Notes: generated by a model not told the origin, from the letters alone. Numbered from the stretch's first letter, positions 45,108 to 57,194 are shown. The stretch: 64,000 bases of DNA from Ectocarpus siliculosus (GCA_000310025.1 FN649750.1:2372628-2436627); one strand, 5' to 3'. Made by a program: numbers and translations.

Positions 45108-48100
45108 GATGGGCATAGGAGCAGCCGCAGCAGCAGTTACAGTCAAGCAAGGGTGGTGCACCCTTCTACTGTCGTTGTCGTTGCTATTGTTGTTGTTGTT
45201 GTTTACGGCCATAGGAGCAGCCGTAGAAAACAGTTACAGTCAGGCAAGGGCAGTGCACTCTTCTCCTTGTCGTCGTTGTTGTCTTCGGACGGGCTCTCTC
45301 GTACATAGCTCCGCCAAACTTCGTCGCCACCCGCCACACGAACCGATGGCTGAACCGTGCGCCCCGGGAAAACTCTTCCATCCAACTCAAACGGCGTGCG
45401 TCCCGTGACTCGTACGCGATGTAACGACAACGCGGCGAGGCCTGACGATCGCAAACACCGCAACACGTCTACAGTAGCCGCCTACGATCGCACCTCCGGC
45501 GGAGATGTGGCGGTGCTCCATGCCCGCGAACTCCCCCAGGTCGCGGCGCAAGCCATCCTCCGATCCCCAGCAGTGTACCCTGTCATTGTTGGTTCGTGTT
45601 TTTTTTTGTTTCAGCGTGTATTGTTGTTCGTTCTAGAAACGTAGGCTTGTGACCACGGGAGGTGTCCACGGCGTTGGTTGGACTACATGTAGTACGGATA
45701 CTAGAAGGTACTGAGCGGAAACCGGAACATTTATGTAGTGTAAAGAGAACAACAATAACAACAACAACAAGGCTTGGGTGTAAATAACAGGAGCACGACA
45801 CGCGACTTTCCTTTCCCCCTTGGTTGGCTTGGCTGCGTTGACTAGAAGGGCGCGTGGCCTCCTGCTGCACGTTTCCCTTCCTCGGGGGAGTTGCTGCTTC
45901 TCGATTCACCGACCTGCAGAACGCACTCACCCACGCTACTGTACCACTCAAGGGTTTCATTTTGTTTTTTGCGAAAAATTTGGTGGGAGCGGTACCGAAG
46001 GTTCGGCACAAAGTCATGTACCGCTGCTCCGCGTTTATCCTCGGCATTGTCATTCTGCGACACCTACATACATCAACGTATTCTTGCCAAAACAAAATGA
46101 ACCGGCACATAATACTTGTCCGAGAAAGGGGAAGGTGGCGCGCAGTTTTCGGATCGGTCAGTAAGTCTTCTTGTGGAACGTTTTTGGTGCGGGGGCGTAA
46201 TGCAGAAAAACCCACATGCGGTCGGTGTCGATGCCGCAGGTGTGCTGACCCCCCGCGCTCATCTCCCTCCAGTACTTCCCGTCGGGCAGGTCGGGGATGT
46301 TCAGCTGTCCCGCATCCTACGATGCCCCCCACCAAGGGTTGAAGCATTGCCAGGCACACCACAAAGAAGACGTGGGGAAATTTCCCGTTGATGTAATGGA
46401 GAGAGGAGGGTGTTTGGAATAAATGTCAAGCACCACAGGAGGTAGAGATATCGGGCGATTTCATGTTATGGAGCGAGGGAAGACACCGAACATGTGGGGC
46501 AGGGCGTCGGTGCGCGTAATATTGTGATCAACCGCAAGAGAGAGTACCGTTCGATTGAGCATAAGCGGTAAGTGCAGCAAGAGCAAAACCGTTCAGCAAC
46601 GTTGCGCGCCATCGTTATAACATTTCTACCGTGCAGTATTCCTCCGCAACACCCGCAGCCCCCCTTCCTGGCAAACAAAAGCCAGAAGCACGCACAAAAA
46701 AAAAAAAGGGAGGGTTGGAAGTACCTGCTCAGCCCCGTCATCGAAAGAAGCCACGCAGTACGCCCGGACGTTCTTGTTGAGCTTCTCACCCCCCTCGTAG
46801 TAAAGTCCGCAGACGTGAAACCCACCTCCGGAGATGGACAGGTGGTGCTGTCGGTTTGACAGGAGAAATATTAATGGGAGGCGGAATGGATGTTCCTGTC
46901 GCTAGATTTGGGAGGGCATGCGACTGGTTCTCTCTTTCTAAATGAGAGAGTTTCTCTTTCTCTCTTTCTCGCTCTCTTTCTTTTTCCTCCGTCTCCGTCT
47001 ATGTCTCTGTCTCTGTCTCTGTGTCTGTGTCTATCTCTCCATATATATCGTTCGTGAGGAAAGGAAAGGAAAGGAAAGGAAAGGGTTCCAAGGTACCTTC
47101 AACCTCACGCCACTATCTTCGCAAGCGATGCTGAGCCTTTCGTCGGCGTTGGCGGTGGAAACAAAAGCACGTTTTCCTCCCACCGCGACAATACCACCAC
47201 CGCAAGTCCGAGATCGCGACAATTCATTCAACCCCCATCCGCTGACCTCGTCCAGTAGTTTTCCCTCCAGGACGTCGAGGGAAGGCGTGTCACCCAGGGC
47301 GCCCTCCCCCCAGCACTCCACCCGCCCGGTCGCCTCCAAAACACCGCACGAGAATCTGACAAAAAAAAAGAACGACATCGCCAGTGTGTGTGGGGGGGGG
47401 GGGCAAGAGAGACGAAGCAGAGGCTGATCTTGACTATAATAGAGGCGGGAAATGTACGCATTAGGTGTGTGATCTGCTGTAAGCGACCGCGTCCTCGCTG
47501 TCCCCCATACTGTTGCTCTCCCTCCGGGGTCTACCGCGACACAACATGAGCTTGCCGCCCACCAACAATTGTAGGCGGAGTCTTCCCCGTAAACAAGACA
47601 TACCGCCGTGAAAAACAGACAAGAGGTTCGAACCAGGTTACGACGCCAACGCTTTGCACACCACCAGCATCTACGAGTCTGAGCAAGCCGGTTTCGTAAG
47701 TAGCGCTGGGTCGATCGAGGCCACGCAGGCTCGCCGACCCGACATCCTATGTAGCAGTGGGGTGGTTGGGTCCTGTTCGGAGTTTTTAGAGGCCGGAATA
47801 GTTTGAAATCTGGGGAGTGCAACAAGTCTTGACGAACGGTACGGATCGCCCTGCCCTGGTATTATAGCGAGAGGCGCGGCGGCGGAAGAACCGACATTGT
47901 CTCACTCTCGGAACCATCTCCTCTCTCTGTGTTTAGATCTCATATCATGCTTTGTCAATCTTACCAACGTCTGCCGAGGAATATTCCACCTTATCAATTA
48001 CTTCGAAGTATTACGGTACCACGCTTGACAAGGTACACCAATACCTTCTCCGAAATGGACGCCGTAGTATGTACGTTCCGTCCGCCTACTGTTGTATTAT

Positions 48101-49602
48101 GGTTCTAGAAGAAATACTGACTTTCAATGAAGGCTGTGAATCGTACGCCTTCAGTCTACCCCCGCCACTGGGAACGCGGTCTCCCCCTCCCACGACACCA
48201 CTCTGCCTCGTCAACCCAAGGGAGGACCCTCCCATACGCAAAATCGATAACAAAACAACATTCGCGTACGTACGGATGTTAGGTACTGAACGGAGACCGG
48301 AACGGTATTCAATATGTGTATAATATGTGAAGACAACAACAACAACAACAACAACAACAACGACAACCAGCTTATGTATGCATACTCGTACAAAGAGTGC
48401 GTAAGTAAGCTATAATGGGCAGCAGCACCAGTGGCAGCAGTAGGGCGCCCACGGTCGTATGCGTACCACAAAGAGATGCCCACAAAATAATATTTCTGCG
48501 GCCTTCACCCAGCCCTCTCCTCTCGGCGGCGCGTGACATTCGCTGCGAAAGATACTTTTGTGTTGGTTCGTTGTGATGGGCGACATACGCTCGAACATGG
48601 TTGCAACTCTGCTCGAACCTTTGTACGTGTAGGCACCGAGACGCAAGAAAGTGTGTTCGTTGTACTGCATACGCATACGTTGGTATGCATGTGTGTGTAC
48701 AGCATAGGACATACATACAGACACAAGAGACAAGAGACGGATTCGGTACAATACACTGCTGTGAAGAGTCCCTTCCACGAAAAAATTCTTCCCAAAGAAC
48801 GCGATATATATAGGATACTCCTTCCCATCCACTTGTAGTTCTACCTGTGCCCCCAAGAGAGAGAAACCAGGTGGTCACCCTCTCGGGGGGGCACGAAACG
48901 AGAGGGTGCCGCGGTGAAAGGAAACGGAGTCTGGCGTCAGGTAATAAAGAAACCAAGAAAACACAGGTGGAATAACAGCGGAATGGGATGGAAAAAATTC
49001 CACCGGCCTGGCCCGCTCCAACGTTTTCGAAAGGGGGAGTTGAGGGACTACGCGTCTGTTGCGGCCAAGGCATACACATCCAATGTCGTCGTGTTCCTTC
49101 GCAGCAGTTGTCTATTCCGCCACTGTGATGCCCTGCCCCAGCGCGCCGAGCTGTGACGATGACCAACCCGCCCTCATCACAGCTGGCGGGTTCGTGGCTG
49201 ATTCAATTCCGATTCCCCGTTGCCCCGCCACAGCACACCAGACCACCAACCATGCCAACTGTGCGCCGCTCTGACCGCCTCTCCCTACAACCCTGCCATA
49301 ATTGGAGAGAAAGCTCAGCTGCAGGCCATAAGGACAACATCTTGCGCATCCATGACCCCACAACCAACCCCCCAAGGTGCGAAACACGCACAGAAATAAT
49401 ACCAACGATGCTCTGATGTTACCACAAAAAAAAAACGACACCATCAAACAGCTTCGATGAACTCATCGATCACGCTCCGTCCAAAAAAGAAACTCACTCA
49501 CCCTTGGCCCGCTGTCACCGACTCATAGTAAGCATCCGTGGAAGCACCCGCGAGCCATCCCGCGGTAGCCAAGGAGAACCAGGAAAGCTTGGTCATGGTC
49601 AT
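42263..49602 (-). CDS. Secreted RCC1-repeat (beta-propeller) protein
   Basis: Eight exons on the minus strand: 49602-49502, 47355-47097, 46847-46725, 46316-46216, 45579-45494, 45004-44925, 43599-43423 and 42400-42263. Phases match at every junction and the total is 1065 bp (354 residues). Exon 1 is a signal peptide (MTMTKLSWFSLATAGWLAG, cleavage near GAST), so the product enters the secretory route. The rest is RCC1-like repeats marked by TAGQGFSCGV, ISGGGFHVCGL, SAGGQHTCGI, ISAGGLATCGI, LEAGGAFSYGL and IAAGAAHVCAT, each followed by a WG- or G-rich strand such as VHCWGSEDG. Such repeats fold as a propeller for protein binding; secretion argues against a Ran-GEF role. The acceptor of the last exon is the weakest call. 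Partner and function are unknown. Confidence 0.85.
43205..43395 (+). repeat. Three degenerate ~57-bp tandem units
   Basis: Units share GTCTTCTT(G/C)AGG(A/C)CGCTTG, then (C)AATGGTCTAA and CAACCATG or AAACATG. They lie in the last intron of the RCC1-repeat gene. Confidence 0.75.
43617..43650 (+). repeat. (GT)n microsatellite
   Basis: GT run directly upstream of the seventh exon of the RCC1-repeat gene (minus). On the coding strand this is a CA run about 18 bases before the acceptor. Confidence 0.95.
43650..44545 (+). repeat. Tandem array of ~130-145-bp units
   Basis: Six or so units are marked by GCATCGACCGCGCTAACCGG, then CCAATGAAAA(G/A)ACGTCAG, GTGCGGTTGAAA and a G-rich end (CCCGTGAGGGGGCG), often joined by short GT runs. 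Alternating units differ, suggesting a two-unit higher-order repeat. The array fills intron 6 of the RCC1-repeat gene; a single unit is present in intron 7 of the left P450. Confidence 0.85.
44765..44850 (+). repeat. Short dispersed repeat with (AAC)n tail, copy 1
   Basis: GGCAGAGAGATCGGAACGG, then TTTTTAACGTGAAG and an (ACA)n run. Related in order and spacing to the copies at 45690 and 48283. Confidence 0.5.
45056..45290 (+). repeat. Tandem units with (TTG)n, intron of the RCC1-repeat gene
   Basis: Two to three units of about 115 bp, each with a (TTG)n run, CATAGGAGCAGCCG, CAGTTACAGTCA, GCAAGGG and TGCACTCTTCT. Poly-Leu and poly-Gln open frames here are repeat artefacts. Confidence 0.8.
45690..45775 (+). 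repeat. Short dispersed repeat with (AAC)n tail, copy 2
   Basis: GGTACTGAGCGGAAACCGG, then AACATTTATG, GTGTAAAGAG and an (AAC)n run. It lies in intron 4 of the RCC1-repeat gene. Confidence 0.55.
46940..47085 (+). repeat. (CT)n, (GTCTCT)n and (GGAAA)n simple repeats
   Basis: Three adjoining simple-sequence runs immediately downstream of exon 2 of the RCC1-repeat gene (intron 2 on the minus strand). Confidence 0.9.
48283..48368 (+). repeat. Short dispersed repeat with (AAC)n tail, copy 3
   Basis: GGTACTGAACGGAGACCGG, then AACGGTATT, TATGTGAAG and about nine AAC units. It matches copy 2 over roughly 50 bases before the tail. It lies in the long first intron of the RCC1-repeat gene. Confidence 0.6.
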
Positions 49603-51268
49603 TTTGTGGTGAACGCTGCGACGGATGATGGATGTGTGTTGTATGACATAAATACACAACAGATGGAGGCACCGAGCACCGAGAAAACGTGTCCAGATCC
49701 ATCTCGCCGAACAGATTTGATTGATGTGAAGAGACACAAAAAAGTTTGACCTGAAGATCCACTGGATCCCACAAACCATGGATCCACGGTTAGACTATAA
49801 AACGACGCGTGCAAGCTTACAGCATGCGTTGGCGGCACACTTGTGCACACTTGTACGACGGCAGTGCATCGATGTGTCTCTCATACACATAAAGTATCTT
49901 GATCTGTGTGCCTGCTACGGTACACTATGGTACTCTTCAACTCTGCCTACTACGTACACTATATGGACTAAAAAAAATCTTCCTCGACTCGGGCAGCTCG
50001 ACGCATGTCCAAAGGCAAATCGATGTACAGAGCAGTATCCAAATCATCAAACGGGTGGCCCCAATGTCGGCGTCCTACGCAGAGTATCGCTGGAGTGCCT
50101 CTAGTACTGGTCCCACATCCGTTTTTATTCGCTTCGAGACCATCCAAGAAGATTAAGACATGACAACAACAAGCAGTCTAAGGGCCCAAACCTGACTTGT
50201 CAGGTTCTCTTGCACTGCAGGGACTTAACCGATTGCTGTAGACAATATGTACCAGTACTGCTGCTGTATAACGAAAGCAACGTTAGAATGAGGATGGGCG
50301 CGCTCGTGTGCATGTCCACGTCTCGAAGTGCTTTGGGTCAGTTGTCCTCACCCGTAGTCCACGCGCTGGTTGTCGCTGTGGTCTTGCATCAGCCCGGGGG
50401 TAAGCCCCGGCCTCAACGGAAGTCATTTTTTTCCTTCAGTAGGGGAAGTTGGGGGTTAGGGTTACATAGTGTATGGGTATGCACGCGTGGTGTATGCACG
50501 CGTGGTGCAATCTGGACTACCCATTAAGAATAACTCACTTGTTGTTACTGTTGTGGAACAGCAGCTGTTGATGTTGCCTTGGGTAAAGGTAAAGGACTGA
50601 CAATCGTGGGGAGGGACAGATCCGCCGCTCGAGCAGGGGCTGTCTAGATCTTGTCCCCTGTTTATCCTTCCGCGAGGAGTAATACCTCCCCGCACCTTAT
50701 AGAAGGGGTCGTTGTCTTCTCTGTTCGCCTATGTACACATCTACAGTAAATCCTACAACACTAGCCCACCCTGGAGGTTCTCATACGTAGATGCTATTAA
50801 ACCTCGGAGCTTAACAAGCGATTATCGAATCCCAAAATGAGATCGAGGATGTGGAGCTTCAAAACAACACAATTCACCCTCCCACACCTCTCACTCGATG
50901 AGTCGCAAGACCATTGTTTGACCTATTGAACAAAAAAAGGTACAGAAAAGAGCAGACTGAGGCTGACATATACAGCAGGTCGGGACCCAAAAGAAAGGGG
51001 AAAAGAAAACACAAAGAAAAGAATAAGCGTCGTCGGAACGACGTAAAGCAATCAAACGTCGGAACAACGAAAAAAGCGTCGTCGGAGCGCGACGAAAAGG
51101 CCTGTATCGACATACGATAACATACGCCAAACAATCGCCACGGTAACGTATAAGCGGCAACAAAGGTTACGAAACACCTACAGTCCGCAACCGCTAAAGA
51201 CACACAGAGACGAAAAGAAAACGAAATAAAATCAATACAAATAGCAGCAGAGAGCACAAACGACCAAG
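49603..51268. other. No gene recognised
   Basis: Upstream of the RCC1-repeat gene. A plus frame at 49899-50156 (FLDSGSSTHVQ, IDVQSSIQIIKRV) was inspected and not assigned. A short inverted AAG/CTT-rich region near 50980-51070 is low complexity. Confidence 0.4.
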
Positions 51269-53010
51269 TTAATGAGGGCGCGCGACGTCATCATCACGCA
51301 ACGAAACGGTCACGACGCCGCCACGCGACATGTCGACGTTGCGAAGAACACCCTTAAAGAGGGCACTGCCGCTGTGAACTTGGAGGCACGAGGATCCGGA
51401 GACAGCGGTTTCGATGCGGGAGTACCGTGCATCGGGAAGGGCGAGCTTGACTGGTCCTGGGCCGTCCAAGAAGCGGACGACGTAGCAGTCGGACGGGAGA
51501 GGTGGTCCAGCGATTTTGCCTAACCACCAGAGTCTATCGTCCGTTTGTACCACAAGAAGGCGCCTACAGATAGAGGAGTATTGCCGAAACTAACGAGTAG
51601 CCCGAAGGCATGGCTCTTCCTTCTTTATAGCACCCGCCAATCCTCGGGTAGCCGCATCAATGCGCATCGCACGATATCGGCGATTCATTAGGCGATGTTG
51701 GTCGGGCGAACCTGTCCAGTACCGGAGAATGTGCGGCTGGAGTGCTGTTGATCTATCTCACGCTCCCGAGAAGGGTAAAGTAGGCCTTTTCAATGCATCT
51801 GGTATTAGACAGCCATAGCGCCACCACGACCACGAACTGACTGGTGTCTGCTAATGCGTTCAATCTCGAGACGTTCGGCCGGAGTCGACACGTCGTCTTC
51901 CGTACAAGGTGGTAGGGAGGATATTTGTTCGCATTAGAGTTCATCACGTATGGAGTATGACCGGCTGGCAGAAATCGTGGCAAGTCGTCGGTGTCATGCG
52001 GACTAGCGCAAGGCTTGCAACGCACCACCGACACAACGTTTCTTGGCCCGGTAGGTTCCGACGGGAGATCCAAGTAGAGCAGCTTGGACGCCAAAGGACG
52101 GTCGTCAGGGGCGTCAGAAGTTTGAACGGGCGTGTCTAGAGCAAAGAAAACCTCTGGACGAATACCTTGGCGGATGGTGGATTCGGAGTTGCCCAAACCC
52201 ATTCACCACCTGTGTAGGCGGGAAGCTTACGAAAAAGCGTCCGAAAGAGCGGAATTTTTCCGCTCGATCCGCGAAACGGACAAGTTTCGCTGTTCACGCC
52301 CCAAGCCGTACGAACGACGTTGGCGATCAGCAGCAAGATCGCAACACTCAAGATAATCACGATTCAAGTTTTGGTGGCCGCGAGCATGGGGAGGCTCAAC
52401 GACAGTCATCGCTAGGCGAGGCAATCCGTTCATGTGCACCTCATTGGGCGCTAACCAGTAGCTGCACTAACCGAATTGTTGTAGACAAACTCGACGTGCG
52501 GTAGATGGGTGTCCCAATCATCTTGTCTCTCGTTGACGAGTATAGACAACGTCTGAGCAATAGTGTGATTGACACGTTCCACACCCCCGTTGCAATTTTA
52601 CTAGCAAGACGGCGTACACAGCCTGCGACGTTTAGAACAAAACTGAGAGCCGTTGTTAGACAAGAGACTCAACGGGCAACCTCACAAAGGGATTTACCGG
52701 TTGACAACGATATCAGCGGTGCCTTTGGCGGTATATTCTCCGGCCGTAACCGCGTCACGGCGACTGAAACGATCGGTCAAAAAAAGAGATTGTAAGTGTC
52801 TCCACGTGGTGTCAACGGAAGGGGGCCGAAGTAGTCGACGCGCGCCGACACAACGGGACCCGAAGTCAATGGAAGGCACAAGGTAGTCCACCGAGAAGTC
52901 TGACCAGATGGTTTGCGAGCTTGGCATCGCAAACAATTCCGCACCCTCCACTTCGTGCAAACACTCATGCCAACCCACCAATAGAAACGTTCTAGCAAGC
53001 TAAGCGTGCG
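51269..53010 (-). mobile_element. Degenerate Ty3/gypsy relic: integrase to 3' end
   Basis: On the minus strand from 52998: LERFYWWVGM, then the zinc-binding CLRCQARKPSGQT, the catalytic start VDYFGPLPLTPRGDT, a frame change to TDRFSRRDAVTAGEYTAKG, the later NERQDDWDTHLPHVEF with an in-frame stop, then RNSALSDAFS and the C-terminal LPRFLPAGHTPYV. The last piece (51553-51269) begins VQTDDRLWWLGKIAG. Several frame changes and stops make it non-functional. RT and RNase H are missing upstream. Related to the 5.6-7.3 kb and 63-64 kb relics. Confidence 0.8.
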
Positions 53011-55860
53011 AGCTGCACCGAGGCAGCAGGACGGAATAGGGTGTGCGTCCTCCCTCTCTGTTATTTTTCCTCTAAACTTGTCAATCTCGCGAAGACGGTC
53101 CGAGTCGGGTCTCCCACATTACTGGAAGTTATGCTAAACAAGCCCATGGGCGGCCAATGAGTGCCCTTCCACCGGAACCAGTGTTCTCCTAAACGATAGA
53201 CTTCTTGCTCTGGAACGGGCACTATAACGGCCAATAACCCTAGCGCTAACCGTATCGCTACCCCAAGCCCTTACGATACGTGCTAGGTTAGCGCTGGGTG
53301 GCGAAGTTCTAGGTTGATATGCCGGTGGCAAGTTCTAGGTTGAAGTGCAGGCAGTGGTCAGTTCGTGGTCAGTTCGTGGGCAGTTCATGGGCTGCCAATG
53401 GGCCCACCCAAGGGCCGCTCATCGGCAGTGCGGCTCACGCGCAGTCCATGAAGTGCCCATCGGCGGCCCTTGGGTGGCCCATGGGCGTTTTAGCAAACCT
53501 ACCAGTGGTGTGGGCGATTGTCCGAGTCATGGTCATGGCATGGTCATAATCGGTTCATGATTCCGTCATCGAGATGGAGTCACGACCTCGATCATGTTCT
53601 CGATCAAGCCAAAACCACATGACTCGGTCATGACTCTCGGTCAAAGCCTCCAATGTGCACGAAACAGCCAGCACTGAGGTCCCATGCCCCCCAACCGTTG
53701 CCCAAGCCGTCCTTCGGCCCAAACCAACAAGTGCTGCTGTGACATGCCCAATAATGAGGCCAACCATCCATCGTCGTATCTAGCTTGGGGTTTCGTCTAC
53801 GCCACCGCTCGAAACGTTTTGAAAGCACCTCTCTGCATCTCTCCCGGGCGCGAAACCGCGATGATGTGCCCCAACGCCCCCCAGCTGTCGCGCAAGCCAT
53901 CGTTCGCCCCAAACCGGCATGTGGTTACCGAGGTAGTTGCCCAGATATGCCTAAGGATGAGGCCGCATGTTGCCCTTCTTAAGAGGGCGTGCCTTTGCTG
54001 CCGAACTGTCGTCGCCGTGTCCGGGGGGCGTACAGTGGATGGTTGTTAGCTGAAAGTGCACTTATTCCGCACTATACACACGCATACGACGTCAAACGTG
54101 AGTGATTTCATACTCCCACAGGCCCACAAACGACCCGTCATACGTCATACCCACACCGAAGTCACGACCAATGACGAGGGCGAAGCCGTCCTCCGGGCCG
54201 TTAACACCCAGGAAGCGCATTGCTTAGAAAAGGGTGGCCTGGTTACCTACTGTATGTCCTCTCGCATTCTTGACTTGCCTCCAAGGAAGAGGCTATCGTT
54301 GTCAACGGGTGACTGTTGAACTCGCCCTGGTAGAAAAAAACTGGGAATTGGCCATCTTCGTATGCCCTCCGTCCTTTCGGGATGCTGGCAGGAGGATCAA
54401 CGACTGCCTCGCTTGGATAGCCTCAACAGGAAATCCGTTCGACTGGTAGAGCTAGCTTTTCCTTCCGCAAAATCTTTGCTGAAACTCCCCATCTTAATGC
54501 TAATACCACCATGTCAGAAGGCGATGCTGTACGAACTTCACTCGAATTTCACTCCATGTTTCTCCACGTTCGGCAGGCGAGGCGCGCTGTCCATCTAGGT
54601 GATCCGCAGTATTTAGAGTATCCCCCTAGTGTTGGGGTGGCACACAATGACGGCCTAACGCACCGCAGATCCATCCAGTGCGTTAAGGTCGACAGGAAAA
54701 TCAATCATCGATCAACCATTGGCGCGGGCAAGAAAATACTTGAACAAATACGTGGCGTGAATCATGTACATCAGGCCTCCGGAGACACAGCAAACGCGCA
54801 CGTAGAGAGGAGCACGCTTGCCGACAGGATGAGGGAGGCGCTGCGTTGTATTGCTCATGCGTGGTGTGGTTCAGTGAAGCGGGAAGAGTGAAAATGCGAT
54901 GAATAGGAAAGGAACCAACGCGGAACATTTCACAAATCGTGGTTCCGATATCCGGCGTGGAGTGAATCCTGCGGCTGGCAGCTCATTCGGGTCTTCGCCG
55001 AGGATTACACCTAGCCTCTTTCTTGTCACGAGCGGTAACAGGAACCGACCAACAGGCCCATCTGTTCGTATTGGAGAATACCTACATTACCGTGCGGCCG
55101 AAGGTCGGCTATTAACAATCAGTTGGGGCGGGAAAAAAAAATGTTTAGTGCGTCAACGTTTGGACTGTGTGAATGCTCCCTAACTTGATCCTACGGCTGA
55201 CCCGAGTATACGCATGACCACAGAAATATGAGTATGCAGATGCGTACGGTTATTCAGAGTACGAGCAACAAAGAAACAAATGAACCCTTCACGTGCCTTG
55301 TATCATTTGGAACTTGATATCGCGATTCTCCAGGACCTCCCTGCAAGATATGTTCACTTCCTTGACAGCAACAGTTCTTCTTGCCAAGTGCCATGCCTGG
55401 GAGGAAAGCCTTTGCGGACCTATTTCAAGGTGTGGTTCACCCCTCTACCCCGAACACAACACTCCATTAAGGTGTCCAACAGAGAAGCAGCGTTGATTTT
55501 CTCTTCCCCTTCATCCATTTCTCGTCGCACTATTTAGAATGAACAGAATATTTCATTGACGGTGTGTCGTGTCATTCTTAGTGTTCCTACTCTGTCGAAA
55601 TACTTCAACTTTCCAGTTTGGTTACGTTGACCAACAGTGAATGGTGTTCATGGAATTCATTGAACCATAACTGTTAAGTGGGCTTCGTTACATACAAGGG
55701 AACCTCGTTCATGTTTTCGTGTATTTTGCCCACCAAACAATGAACCTCGTTAGGTAAAACCACACACATCATTTTCACTCTACGTGGACCTCGTATTTCG
55801 ATCACCCTCTTCACTTCTCCGCCTAACCATATCTCCACAAAGAACCCAAACTCGTCAACT
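53011..55860. other. Repeats and unassigned open frames
   Basis: 53230-53345 has TAGGTTGGCGCTGGGT-like words shared with the palindrome axis. 53350-53480 has nested inverted GCCCATGGG and CAGTTCGTGG words. Two similar blocks (about 53680-53780 and 53845-53970) share CCCCCCA, AAGCC(G/A)TC(C/G)TTCG and CCCAAACC. Frames at 54056-54319 and 54511-54891 were not assigned. Confidence 0.45.
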
Positions 55861-55865
55861 CAAAA

Positions 55866-56102
55866 ATGGTCGTCAAGGGAATGCTCTTCGTCTTACACCT
55901 CGGCGACAACACCAACGAAGCGTTCGTGAACACCGATAAGATGTTCGAGGGTGTTGGGTACCGGATTTTGAGTGGATGTGTCACTCCTGAGCTCGTTTGG
56001 CAAACGAACACGAAGCCAAACCTCCTTGCGGGAATCGAGGAGGCCAAGTACAGGGAAGGATTTCCCATCGACGAGGAAAAGATTAAATCGTTCTTGTGCT
56101 AG
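55866..56102 (+). CDS. Small ORF, 78 codons, unknown
   Basis: Starts with a good context (AAAAATGG) and ends at TAG 56100. It has an even residue mix without low complexity (LHLGDNTNEAFVNTDK, GIEEAKYREGFPIDEEK), which makes it more gene-like than its neighbours. There are no motifs I recognise, no signal peptide and no obvious splice signals. It could be a short protein or an exon of a longer gene. Confidence 0.35.
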   Translation: MVVKGMLFVLHLGDNTNEAFVNTDKMFEGVGYRILSGCVTPELVWQTNTKPNLLAGIEEAKYREGFPIDEEKIKSFLC

Positions 56103-56930
56103 ATTGGGACCAAATTTTACCGGGAGGAAGAGTGCGAAGGTGTACCCCCTCGGCGTGTACTCGATGACATACACTGTATTAGTGAACGATGGGATAAAAT
56201 AGATATGGAAACATTCAAAATTGTACAACAAATGTGTCATTACTCACGTGGAGACCAATCACATTCGAGACGAGATACGAGGCGTCCACGTGTTGACACA
56301 GATCCGTAGCAGATGATTCCGACGGGCTCTCGCATGAGGAGGCGTCAGGAATATGATGACCATCCTGTCCATTCCCGGAACAAGCGTGAACCGTGAACCA
56401 TGCGCAACAGTTTGTAGGTTGCAACGGCAAGAGAAAAAAAGGTACACACGGAGCGCCAGCAACTAACGCGTTCGCAGTCAGTTCGTTACCTATTCTACGA
56501 GGCGTCCCCAGGGAGCAAATACAGGAGGGGATACGAGCTATTTCCCCGAAATATCGTTGGCTCGGAATGAGCTGGCTGTACTTGAAACGCGATAACAAAC
56601 AGGAGAGTAACTCTTAGAGCAAATAGAGGTTGATTTGACCCCAAGGAAATATCACAACACGCAAATGACCCCCACTCTGCACCGTCCCCCCGCGAACGTG
56701 GGTCCACCACCTCCCTCCGCCGCACAGCCAACAAGACTGATCGTTCGCGTCGCATCGACTTGGTCCTACGTGTGAAACGATCGTTCAGAACAATTCACCG
56801 AAGCTCCCTCCGGAGCCGGACAACTTATGTACGTGCAACGCCCAATAATACGTCAAAATGCCATCGATTGGCCAGAGGTTACCCGCCTGCATGAGCGAGA
56901 GCATGCGTACAGACACCAACGATCGCCCGT

Positions 56931-57194
56931 TTACAAGAACGTGACGATGTGGCGAAACGCCCCCTGGCTCGAACCGCCCAGGTTGGCCATCCTTCCGGCA
57001 ATAGCTAGCAGCTCATCGTCTGCAAGCACCTGTAAACGCCTGACAGTGTTGGCGGACGACGCAGCCGTGGTCGTGCCGCCATCCGCAGACACTTGCTTGG
57101 CCAGGCGAGCTGCCAGCAGAACTACCGCGCACCTCTTCCACCAAAGCAGCTCGCGACGAATTTTGTCGCCGTCTCCGACGGCTGCTGGAAATGA
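56931..57194 (-). CDS. Possible C-terminal exon of the ankyrin gene
   Basis: A strong acceptor (CTTCTCATTTCCAG) precedes a minus-strand frame of about 87 residues ending at 56931 (GDGDKIRRELLWWKRC, RRLQVLADDELLAIAGRMAN, FRHIVTFL). Hydrophobic endings of this sort follow ankyrin arrays in some brown-algal proteins, by my recollection. The phase does not fit the nearest donor (GTAACC at about 57519), so the link to the ankyrin frame is unproven. Confidence 0.35.
   Translation of the reverse strand, partial: SFPAAVGDGDKIRRELLWWKRCAVVLLAARLAKQVSADGGTTTAASSANTVRRLQVLADDELLAIAGRMANLGGSSQGAFRHIVTFL

Noticed and set aside
44842..45212. Poly-Gln/poly-Asn minus ORFs
   Set aside because: Translations of (AAC)n and (TTG)n repeats next to a true RCC1 exon; only 44925-45004 is coding.
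45290..45466. Minus-strand frames (RVTGRTPFELDG and MEEFSRGARFSHRF) as an extra RCC1 exon
   Set aside because: The exons 45579-45494 and 45004-44925 join directly in phase and complete an RCC1 motif (ISAGG then LATCGI). Adding this stretch breaks the motif and the phase.
48372..49166. 264-codon minus ORF
   Set aside because: Lies in the long first intron of the RCC1-repeat gene, contains low-complexity Cys/Tyr-rich sequence and has no recognisable domain.
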